Source: an uncultured Bacteroidia bacterium
GTDB taxonomy: Bacteria; Bacteroidota; Bacteroidia; Bacteroidales; Prolixibacteraceae
DNA: 64,000 nucleotides
NCBI GenBank assembly: GCA_903850335.1
Contig: CAINLJ010000013.1
Coordinates: 1-64,000, forward strand
Direction: 5' to 3'
The translations under genes were made by a program, and so were the position numbers. Within the stretch, counting starts at the first letter, position 1. The number at the start of each line of letters is the position of its first letter. The notes beneath the pieces were generated by a model. It had not been told where the DNA came from. It ran no database searches and was given only the letters and a program-made list of their open reading frames with translations. Of the stretch, positions 1-8,576 are shown piece by piece.

Positions 1-1
1 A

Positions 2-385
2 AAGGCCGATGTCGCTTTGCCAAAATTTTCCATGAAAGAAGTTGCACATGTTCTGGCACGTAATAACCTCACCAATAACCTCACTAATAACCTCACTAAT
101 AACCTCAGTAATGGTGTAAGTAACAGTGCAGTAAATAACGGTGCAGTAAATAACAGTGCAGTAAGTAACAGTGCAGTAACTAACAGTGCAGTAAGTAATA
201 ATGCAGTAAGTAATAATGCAGTAATTAACAGCGCAGTAAGTAACGGTGCAGTAATTAATAGTGCAGTAATTAATAGTGCAGTAAGTAATGGGATCTTTAA
301 CAACATAAGTAATAATATCAGCAATATGATGCAAAATAACGTAAGTAATAACCTTAGCAATAACATTACTAATATGGCTAATTAA
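2..385 (+). CDS. 3' end of an Asn-rich tandem-repeat protein (5' end outside window)
   Basis: Open frame from the window edge to TAA; peptide ...KADVALPKFSMKEVAHVLARNNLTNNLTNNLTNNLSN then repeated [SNTI]-N-[SGN]-A-V pentads. Confidence 0.6.
   Translation, partial: KADVALPKFSMKEVAHVLARNNLTNNLTNNLTNNLSNGVSNSAVNNGAVNNSAVSNSAVTNSAVSNNAVSNNAVINSAVSNGAVINSAVINSAVSNGIFNNISNNISNMMQNNVSNNLSNNITNMAN
61..288 (+). repeat. In-frame degenerate tandem repeat: about four 12-bp units (aataacctcact) followed by about eleven 15-bp units (agtaacagtgcagta)
   Basis: Read directly; encodes NNLT x4 then SNSAV/NNGAV/TNSAV/INSAV units. Confidence 0.9.
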
Positions 386-512
386 TAATAAGTAGTGGGT
401 AATAACTATAATTTCAATCAATAAGTTTTTTATGTTATATTGATAAAGATAATGGCATGTTCCATTCCGGACCTATTAAAACAGATCATTACAGAGGCAT
501 AGGACGCTCAAA

Positions 513-3500
513 ATGAAGGCAAAGATCATGATTGTGGACAACGAGGAAGACCTCAGGCAATTGATCTGTCAAAATTTCCAACGGCAGATCAGGGAAGGAG
601 TGTACGATTTTGAGTTTGCGCGCAATGGTCTTGAGGCGCTTACTAAACTAATCAGTCTGTCTAAGATTCCTATGAAGACGATTAATTGTTGTTGGAATAT
701 TTGCGTATCTTTCCTTGTTCTTCCCCTCTTTTTGTGGTTTTCAACCCCTCATTCTCTCTATGCACAGGGTAAAATTGATTTGCAAAAATTTGAAACTCCA
801 AACCTTAAGTTGGTTTTTCTGGATAAAAGCACCTCCTACCTTGTTCCGCATACGGTAAGATCGTTTGAGAACTCGCTTGCTTTTCATGAGAAATTCTGGA
901 ATTACATACCCTCTGACAAGACGAATATCCTTTTTAATGATTTTACTGATGCTGGGAATGGTGGATCAATAGTATTTCCATGGAATTTCATAGTTATTGG
1001 TGTGGCTCCATTTGACTACACTTTTTCTGTGCTTCCCTCCAATGAACGGATGCAATGGCTAATGAGTCACGAACTCACTCATCAGGTGATGTGTGACAAG
1101 GCATCAAAACAGGATTGCGTTTTCCGTTCCATTATGGGGGGAAAGGTCATTGCCGACAATCGGGATCCTATCTCTATGGCGTACAGCTATTTCGCCACCC
1201 CTCGTGCTTTTTCCCCTCGTTGGTACCATGAAGGGATAGCGGTTTTTATGGAAACATGGATGTCTGGCGGTATAGGACGGGTGATGGGAGGATACGATGA
1301 AATGGTGTTTCGGACTATGGTGCACGACAGCGCTTTCTTTTATAATGTAATCGGGCTTGAGTCAGAAGGGACAGCTATCGATTTTCAGGTAGGGGTGAAT
1401 TCTTATCTTTACGGAACCCGTTTCGTAAGCTATCTTGCATACCATTACGGCCTTCCAAAACTCAAAGAGTTCTATTCAAGAACTAATTCGAGTAAACGCT
1501 ATTTTGCTGCACAGTTTAAACAAGTATATGGAATCCCCATTCAGGAAGAATGGGATAAATGGGTTGATTGGGAACACCAGTTTCAACAATCGAACCTGGA
1601 GGAAATCCGGAAATTCCCGATCACCGGTTATCGTAAGATATCTCAGAAACCATTGGGTTCTGTTTCGCGGCAATACTATGATCCTGTTTCCAAAAAAATA
1701 TTAACAGCACTCAGTTATCCGGGGAAATTGGCTTATATTGCTGCTATTGATGTAAGAGACGGTGCTATAACAAAGATCGCTCCTGTACCAAGCCCGAGTT
1801 TGTTTTTTGTAACCAACCTCGCCTATGATGATTCTTCCAAAACGATTTTTGCTTCAACAAAAAACAAAGATTGGCGGGGACTTCAGTCTGTTGACATAAG
1901 TACTGGAAAAGTTAAAGAGCTCATTCAAATTACCCGGACCGGCAATCTGGTTATTGATCCGAAAGATCATTCGTTATGGGGTATTCAGATCATGAGTGGC
2001 CGTACAGGACTGGTGCAGATTAAGCCTCCGTATACCGAACTCCAAACGATCATGACTCTTCCTTATGGAAAAGATTTATCTGACCCAGCCATATCGCCGG
2101 ATGGAAGGCTGATTTCAGTCACACTTTCTGATGTAACAGGAAGCCAGAAACTGGTTGTCTATAAGATTGCCGACCTGATTGCAGGCAAATCAGATCCGCA
2201 GGTCATTTACGAATTTGAGGATAATCCGGCGTCCAACTTTGTTTTCTCCCCCGATGGTAAGTTTCTTTATGGAACATCTTATTATACAGGCGTTTCCAAT
2301 GTATTTCGGATTTCATTGGAAACACATAAAGCACAGATTCTCACTAATGCTGAGACCGGATTTTTTCGCCCGTTGCCCATTTCAGCAGATTCTATGATCG
2401 TGTTCAACTATACCCATGATGGGATGATTGCCGGCATGATGAAAATTGATACAGTGGAAAGTGTAAATCCTGTGACCTATTTGGGGCAGCGGATCTTTAA
2501 AAAATATCCGGAAATCGAAAACTGGACATTACCTTCACCGTTAAAGATCAATCTGGATTCAATAAAAATTGTTGAAGAACGTTACCGTCCGGTCAAAGAA
2601 CTTAAGTTGGCCAGTGCGTATCCAATAGTGCAGGGCTACAAAGGATTTGTTGCAGGTGGATATCGTTTAAATTTTATGGATCCAATGGGTCTGAATTCAT
2701 TAAATCTGAAACTGTCAGTAACTCCTAACAAAGGATTACCAGATAAACAAATTCCACATATTTCGGCTGAATACAAATACTGGAACTGGTCTTTCACCGG
2801 AAATTATAATTACGCCGATTTCTATGATCTTTTCGGTCCCACCAAATTCAGCATGGCCGGTTACTCTTTTACTGCAAAATATCTCAAAGTCATCAACTGG
2901 TTCACACCCAGAAAAACCGATTTCTTCGTCAAACTATCTGTTTATGGTGATATGGAGACGCTGCCTGGAAATCAGAACATCGACTCAGATTATCGCAATT
3001 TTTATGTTGGGACTATCAACTATCACAGGAGTTATCTTGGAAAGTCACTTGGCGCTATTGAACCAGAGCAGGGTTACGACTGGAATGTATACGGTTACAG
3101 CAGCCTTGCAAAACAAGCCTTTTACCCCCAGCTGATCAACAACTTTGATCTTGGGTTTCTATTGCCGTTGCGAAATAGTTCCCTGTGGTTCAGAACTTCC
3201 CTCGGACAGTCGTTTGGAAAGACAGGTATAACTAATTCCTATTTTTATTTTGGTGGATTTGGTAATAACTACCTGGATTACAGATCTGCCCAACAATACC
3301 GGGAGATGTCGGGCTTTCCCGGAATGGAGATCGATGCCATTTCGGCGATGAACTACGGAAAGTTTTCTCCTGAATTGGATTTAAAACCTTTCCGGTTCAG
3401 GAAAGTTGGATTTAAAGGGCTCTACTCAACCTATGCCAGATTGACCCTGTTTGGAATGGGTTTATTTACCAATATTGGCTATAATCAACCTCAAATCAGA

Positions 3501-3647
3501 CAGCTCAACTATTATTCAACCGGTGCTCAGCTCGATTTTGAGATTGTTCTCTTCTCATTGCTTAAGTCAACACTTTCACTTGGTTATGCAAGAGCTTACA
3601 GCAATGTAAATTCACATGATGAATTTATGATTTCGCTAAAATTATAG
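513..3647 (+). CDS. Secreted gluzincin-like metalloprotease with beta-propeller-like and C-terminal beta-barrel-like region; first ~50 codons are a response-regulator receiver fragment. Probable native start is ATG at 672
   Basis: HELTH at 1068-1082 and downstream WYHEGIAVF; signal peptide MKTINCCWNICVSFLVLPLFLWFSTPHSLYAQ at 672; N-terminal MKAKIMIVDNEEDLRQLI...FARNGLEALTKL is receiver-like. Confidence 0.75.
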   Translation: MKAKIMIVDNEEDLRQLICQNFQRQIREGVYDFEFARNGLEALTKLISLSKIPMKTINCCWNICVSFLVLPLFLWFSTPHSLYAQGKIDLQKFETPNLKLVFLDKSTSYLVPHTVRSFENSLAFHEKFWNYIPSDKTNILFNDFTDAGNGGSIVFPWNFIVIGVAPFDYTFSVLPSNERMQWLMSHELTHQVMCDKASKQDCVFRSIMGGKVIADNRDPISMAYSYFATPRAFSPRWYHEGIAVFMETWMSGGIGRVMGGYDEMVFRTMVHDSAFFYNVIGLESEGTAIDFQVGVNSYLYGTRFVSYLAYHYGLPKLKEFYSRTNSSKRYFAAQFKQVYGIPIQEEWDKWVDWEHQFQQSNLEEIRKFPITGYRKISQKPLGSVSRQYYDPVSKKILTALSYPGKLAYIAAIDVRDGAITKIAPVPSPSLFFVTNLAYDDSSKTIFASTKNKDWRGLQSVDISTGKVKELIQITRTGNLVIDPKDHSLWGIQIMSGRTGLVQIKPPYTELQTIMTLPYGKDLSDPAISPDGRLISVTLSDVTGSQKLVVYKIADLIAGKSDPQVIYEFEDNPASNFVFSPDGKFLYGTSYYTGVSNVFRISLETHKAQILTNAETGFFRPLPISADSMIVFNYTHDGMIAGMMKIDTVESVNPVTYLGQRIFKKYPEIENWTLPSPLKINLDSIKIVEERYRPVKELKLASAYPIVQGYKGFVAGGYRLNFMDPMGLNSLNLKLSVTPNKGLPDKQIPHISAEYKYWNWSFTGNYNYADFYDLFGPTKFSMAGYSFTAKYLKVINWFTPRKTDFFVKLSVYGDMETLPGNQNIDSDYRNFYVGTINYHRSYLGKSLGAIEPEQGYDWNVYGYSSLAKQAFYPQLINNFDLGFLLPLRNSSLWFRTSLGQSFGKTGITNSYFYFGGFGNNYLDYRSAQQYREMSGFPGMEIDAISAMNYGKFSPELDLKPFRFRKVGFKGLYSTYARLTLFGMGLFTNIGYNQPQIRQLNYYSTGAQLDFEIVLFSLLKSTLSLGYARAYSNVNSHDEFMISLKL

Positions 3648-3806
3648 TTTATTTTACATAGCTAAGGGCTACTGATAAAAGCTTTGATATTAAATTAGAG
3701 TATCATTACGAAAAATCTGTAGGATTGATCAATGTAGTCTCAAAGGAAATGGGCAGGTTTTTTTTCTTAATCCGATCAATAATGCCTGTTACTCTACGGC
3801 ACAGAA

Positions 3807-3832
3807 AAAAAGGAGCTTAAAGACTCCTTTTT
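3807..3832. terminator. Intrinsic terminator between convergent genes, potentially bidirectional
   Basis: aaaaaggag/ctccttttt, 9-bp stem with 8-nt loop, A-tract and T-tract on either side. Confidence 0.7.
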
Positions 3833-3914
3833 CCCTGTTTGGAGGTTAGTACTCAAAGAACACCCTATACTTTTGTTGTAGGGATATGGGATAATGGCAA
3901 GCGAATTCCACAAT

Positions 3915-6900
3915 CTATTCCTCTTCTACTCTCTTTAAATTATCATCAGGAATACGGTCGATCAGGTAATTATACGGATCGATACCCGCCTGCCAGGGTT
4001 TTTCCTTCATTCGGAAAGTGAAAACATTTTCTTTCGCAGTCACTTTCAGTCGTTTCATTACTATAGGATTACCAAGATTTTTCTTGCTCTTTGGCTCAGA
4101 AAAAACGCCAATGTCGACATAATCAGCCATTGCAATTTCTTTCTCCTTTCCAAGAGTATCGGATCTGAATTTTTCAGAATTAGTCTTTAAAGTAACTTCA
4201 TATTCATCCCCAATCTTCTTATACTTTGCCTCCATCGTTCGGTTGGAAAACAGGGTGATGTTCTCAAACATATCATCGATAAGATATTGCAAACTATCGG
4301 GGGTAGCCTTTCTAAAAGCACGAATTGCCGATGGGGACGTTGCATACGGTGGTTGTTTGTAAGCAAATGAATCAAGCAGAGTTCGCAGAGATCCATTTAC
4401 TTTATCTTCGCCGATCATCTCCTTGAGATAGTACATGATTACGCTTGCCTTTTGATAGTGGATATACCCCTGGGACTCAGATTTCATCAGTGGCCGTTCT
4501 GCCTCAAACTCGTTACTCCTTCCTCTTAAATATCCATCCATCTCATACTTAAGAAATTTCTTCATCTTATCTTTACCGTATTCCTTTTCCATGACCATCA
4601 GGGCCGAATACTGGGCAAATCCCTCACTCATCATCTCACTACCCTGCATGTTGGCACCACACATTTGATGGGCCCAGTATTGATGTCCCATCTCATGAGC
4701 TACGACGTAAAATACCTGATCTATATCATCTGCAGTAACTTTTCGTAAATCGATAATAAAACCTATCCCTTCGCTATAGGGCATTGTGCCGGGAAATGCC
4801 TGAGCAAAACTTGAATAACGCGGAAACTCGATAATCCGGCATTGCTTGTGATAATATTTCCCGAAATTCGTTGTGTAATATTCAAGAGATTTCTCAAGGC
4901 TCTTCAACATGTTAGGAACATTAAATTCATGGGGTTTGATATAATAAACCTCCAGGTCAATACCGTTCCATTTCTTGCGTGCTACCTCATATTTTGCGGA
5001 TATAAAAGAGTAAAAATCAAGTGACTTCTGATCCAGCTTATAGTTAAAATAACGTTTCCCATCTGCCTCCCAGGATTTAACAAGACTGCCGGGAGCGATG
5101 GCAATCTGATCCGGTTCGGTGCTGATTGTTGTATTTACTTCGACCCAGTCTGCATCCTTGTTAAGGTATGAATTTGCCCGGGTCATAAGGTCATTTTCGT
5201 TGAGCTTTGGCATTCGACGTCGTGGTGGGAGCTTCAGCTTTATTCTCTTGTTCTTGTCGCCAATCTCATATCCATCCATATAGCCCAAAGATGGAACAAT
5301 ATTCCCGTTATTAAAAAATGTGCCGTTTTGTGTTAGCTGTGTAAAAGAGACTTCATTTTCAAATCCCTTTGATATTCGTGACACATCAAATTTAATCAGG
5401 ACCGAATCTTTGGGTTGCAAGGGAGAGGAAAGGGTATAAATGCGGTAATTCAATCTGGAATCGATTAATTTTAAAGTACTTCCTTTTATTGAAATGTTAA
5501 CAGTATCCGGAATTGACGGCAATGTAAAATGCAGTTCTGTGATAGGCTGATTGGAAATGTTCCGGGCCCAAACGTTCACAGTGGCTTTCATACTACGTTG
5601 CGAAGGCATCAGTTCGATCGTATAATCATACTTATAAAAACGCGGCTGAATTATATTCTCATATTTCTTGTAGGCCTTCTCATAATCAACCTGTTTGTTT
5701 TCCTGTTCCTTCTCTGAATCATATTTATTCAAAACCTTTGTATTGTAGTAAATAAAACCACTGCACAAAATAAAGATAAAGGCAGTGCCTCCGATGGCAG
5801 TTTTATAATTCAGGATTACAGATTTTGCCGCTCTCAGTCGTTTGTTAAAACCGGTCTCCTCACCACGAATATAAAATGCAAAAATAATAAAGCCGACAAG
5901 CAGGGAAAAAATCAACCAATAGGTATTGAACCAAACAGTTGATGGGATAAAGGGACCATAACCATTCATATCCGAATAGGTAACATTCGGTGTTAAACCA
6001 TATTTTACCATATTTGTGCTTATCCTCAACAATCGCCAGATAAATGAATTCAAAATCACGAAGGTAACGAATGCAAAATAGGCAATATACCTGTTGTTGA
6101 TTACGTAGTGAAAGAATAATGCCAGAAAGACAAGGAAAGTAAATGATAGCAAATCCATCACAAGAAGTGATTCGAAATATACGTCCAGTTGATATCTGTG
6201 ATAGCCAAATGCTGTTTGGGCGATAACTCCAATTAAAATAGTACAAAAAAGAATAAGTGCAATAGAGGCAACCATTGCAATTAATTTCGAAACAAACAAC
6301 AATGAGGTCTGGATTGGGGTGGCGTCCTGCATTTCATTGAATTTCGAATCCCTCTCTTTCCATACCAGTACACCTGAATAAAAGGTTATAATTGCTATCA
6401 GATAAAGATAGAAAGAACCTTGTATTGAGCTAATTACGTCGTAGGTGACAGGATACTGATCGGTGCCGTACCTACCCGTAAAGCTTGTTAATGACGAGAC
6501 CAGGTTTATTACACCGATTAATACTATTATTATAAAAGTCGGATTTTTTATGATAGCCTTGGTTTCAAAATTTATTAAATACAGAAGGTCGGACAATGTA
6601 AATTTACCGGCGGAGGTGGGTTGGAAATGAGGAATTCCAGTTACAGGCATTGACTCCTGTTTTACTTTTTTCTCTTTTTTCGCCTTTTGATTTTTCGTGC
6701 TGAAGGAGAATTTAAAGTATCCAACAAATAAAATCACTGCACTTATCCCGACCCAGATGAGCCGGTTGTACAGGAACGCTCCGATTAATGGTACGGCGTG
6801 TAGATTCTTTTCATCGACTGTCATGTATTTTCCTATGATTCCTTCGGGCCGGAATCCAAATGGATCAAGTATATTTGCGAGCCACTCTTTTTCAAGATCA

Positions 6901-7487
6901 CGTGTAAAGCCAGATGAAACGACATAAAATACGAGGATCAGCATCGCTCCGACGAATGACACCGTATTACTTCTGAAGATTATTGCAAGCACGTATAAAA
7001 ATACAGCTGCTATGATTGTGTTTGGTATGCCAAAGCTCAGTATTCCCTGAAGGTGACCGCTCCAGATGATATCACCATAGCGCTCTGCCTGTGCCCAGGG
7101 CATAAGCGGACCGATCAGACTTCCTAATGAGACGCCGAGCAGGGGCAATATTGCAATTGATGTTGCACCAATAAATTTCCCAAAATAGTAATCCCGTTTT
7201 TTTATCGGGGAGGAAAATACAAACTGATACATACCGTGAGCAAAATCCCGGTTTGCAGTTGCATTCATAAATGCCGTCGTCATTAATAAACAAACCAGCG
7301 ACATAACACCATAGTATGTCTGGATCACATAAGGGGCATTCTTATGAACACTTCCTACACCACCTCCAATTGTAACATTATCAGACGAAACAGCACCCAT
7401 CACCAACATCGTGTTGATGAATAAGAATATCCAGGTCATTGGCGAACCAAGCCATAACTTCCATTCGTGTTTTATAAATTTCCACAT
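3915..7487 (-). CDS. ABC-2 type permease fused to M1-family aminopeptidase-like domain
   Basis: Multiple TM segments in the N-terminal half; HEMGHQYWAH zinc motif (4683-4697) in the C-terminal half; adjacent to ABC ATPase. Confidence 0.85.
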   Translation of the reverse strand: MWKFIKHEWKLWLGSPMTWIFLFINTMLVMGAVSSDNVTIGGGVGSVHKNAPYVIQTYYGVMSLVCLLMTTAFMNATANRDFAHGMYQFVFSSPIKKRDYYFGKFIGATSIAILPLLGVSLGSLIGPLMPWAQAERYGDIIWSGHLQGILSFGIPNTIIAAVFLYVLAIIFRSNTVSFVGAMLILVFYVVSSGFTRDLEKEWLANILDPFGFRPEGIIGKYMTVDEKNLHAVPLIGAFLYNRLIWVGISAVILFVGYFKFSFSTKNQKAKKEKKVKQESMPVTGIPHFQPTSAGKFTLSDLLYLINFETKAIIKNPTFIIIVLIGVINLVSSLTSFTGRYGTDQYPVTYDVISSIQGSFYLYLIAIITFYSGVLVWKERDSKFNEMQDATPIQTSLLFVSKLIAMVASIALILFCTILIGVIAQTAFGYHRYQLDVYFESLLVMDLLSFTFLVFLALFFHYVINNRYIAYFAFVTFVILNSFIWRLLRISTNMVKYGLTPNVTYSDMNGYGPFIPSTVWFNTYWLIFSLLVGFIIFAFYIRGEETGFNKRLRAAKSVILNYKTAIGGTAFIFILCSGFIYYNTKVLNKYDSEKEQENKQVDYEKAYKKYENIIQPRFYKYDYTIELMPSQRSMKATVNVWARNISNQPITELHFTLPSIPDTVNISIKGSTLKLIDSRLNYRIYTLSSPLQPKDSVLIKFDVSRISKGFENEVSFTQLTQNGTFFNNGNIVPSLGYMDGYEIGDKNKRIKLKLPPRRRMPKLNENDLMTRANSYLNKDADWVEVNTTISTEPDQIAIAPGSLVKSWEADGKRYFNYKLDQKSLDFYSFISAKYEVARKKWNGIDLEVYYIKPHEFNVPNMLKSLEKSLEYYTTNFGKYYHKQCRIIEFPRYSSFAQAFPGTMPYSEGIGFIIDLRKVTADDIDQVFYVVAHEMGHQYWAHQMCGANMQGSEMMSEGFAQYSALMVMEKEYGKDKMKKFLKYEMDGYLRGRSNEFEAERPLMKSESQGYIHYQKASVIMYYLKEMIGEDKVNGSLRTLLDSFAYKQPPYATSPSAIRAFRKATPDSLQYLIDDMFENITLFSNRTMEAKYKKIGDEYEVTLKTNSEKFRSDTLGKEKEIAMADYVDIGVFSEPKSKKNLGNPIVMKRLKVTAKENVFTFRMKEKPWQAGIDPYNYLIDRIPDDNLKRVEEE

Positions 7488-7497
7488 AATAGTTCAG

Positions 7498-8370
7498 TTA
7501 AACCAGTTCGTTGAGATTCGCAAAAAATACATCTTCCAGGTTTTCTTCCGCTTTAGTAAACCCGTTATCGAGTTCCTTTTCCGAAAAAGCGTGAATTAAA
7601 GGCTTACCACCCACCAGTTTACTTGAGATTATCTTGTATTCGCCCTGGTAAAAGGGAAGTTCGGATTTGTCAACTTTACGTTCCCATACCTTGCCTTTGA
7701 TTTGCAGCAAGGCATCGTCCGTATTGCCGCTGAATAACACTTTGCCCTTATCCACAATTGCCATTTGGTTGCATAGCTCCCTGACATCCTGCACAATATG
7801 GGTTGAGAGAATTACGATAATATTCTCTCCGATTTCGCTGAGAATATTATAGAACCGGTTACGTTCACCAGGATCAAGACCTGCTGTTGGTTCATCAACA
7901 ATTACCAGTTTAGGATCACCTATCAGGCATTGGGCGATTCCAAATCGCTGACGCATACCGCCACTGTAGCTGCTTACCGATTTTTTCCGGTGTTCAAAAA
8001 GGTTCACTTTATTCAACAGATAATTCACGATCTCCTTCCGTTCGCCGCTATTTCCAAATCCTTTCAACAATGCCAGATGATCGAGCAAATCGACTGCTGA
8101 GGTCCGTGGGTAGACCCCGAATTCCTGAGGCAGGTAACCCAAAACTTTCCGCACTGATTCTTTATCATTTAAAACATCCATTTCTCCGAGCATCGCTGTG
8201 CCGCTATCTGCATCCTGCAAGGTTGCAAGGATCCGCATTAAAGTCGATTTTCCAGCACCGTTAGGACCCAAAAGCCCGAACATACCTTTGTTGATAGTCA
8301 ATGAAACGTCGATTAAGGCACGTACTCCGTTGCCATATTGCTTGTTAAGGGCTTCAATTTTTAGGATCAT
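7498..8370 (-). CDS. ABC transporter ATP-binding protein
   Basis: Walker A GPNGAGKST, signature SSYSGGMRQRFGIA, Walker B LVIVDEPTAGLDP. Confidence 0.95.
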   Translation of the reverse strand: MILKIEALNKQYGNGVRALIDVSLTINKGMFGLLGPNGAGKSTLMRILATLQDADSGTAMLGEMDVLNDKESVRKVLGYLPQEFGVYPRTSAVDLLDHLALLKGFGNSGERKEIVNYLLNKVNLFEHRKKSVSSYSGGMRQRFGIAQCLIGDPKLVIVDEPTAGLDPGERNRFYNILSEIGENIIVILSTHIVQDVRELCNQMAIVDKGKVLFSGNTDDALLQIKGKVWERKVDKSELPFYQGEYKIISSKLVGGKPLIHAFSEKELDNGFTKAEENLEDVFFANLNELV

Positions 8371-8576
8371 AAGGATTGGTTTTTAATGAATGTTTGACGA
8401 TTAGCAGTGATTTAAAGTTACAATATTGTTGAATAACTTATGGCAATTTTCTCAATTTCCTTCTCTTTTTCAAAATTTATTTGTACGAAACCTGTTTCCA
8501 CCTTCTGAAATTTATATCAGCTAATATTACTGTGCAATAACAAATACAGATGATTTAAAAATTTTAAAAATAAACC

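Noticed and set aside
61-288. Possible CRISPR array
   Set aside because: Units are contiguous 12/15-bp coding repeats with no spacers and no cas genes in the window.
61-288. Pentapeptide-repeat protein
   Set aside because: Five-residue period is present but the A(D/N)LxX pattern is not.
3662-3820. 53-codon open plus-strand frame after the metalloprotease gene (LRATDKSFDIKLEYHYEKSVGLINVVSKEMGR...)
   Set aside because: No start codon and it runs into the terminator hairpin; not distinguishable from chance.
5860-6246. 128-aa minus-strand ORF
   Set aside because: Alternative frame inside the ABC/M1 permease gene.
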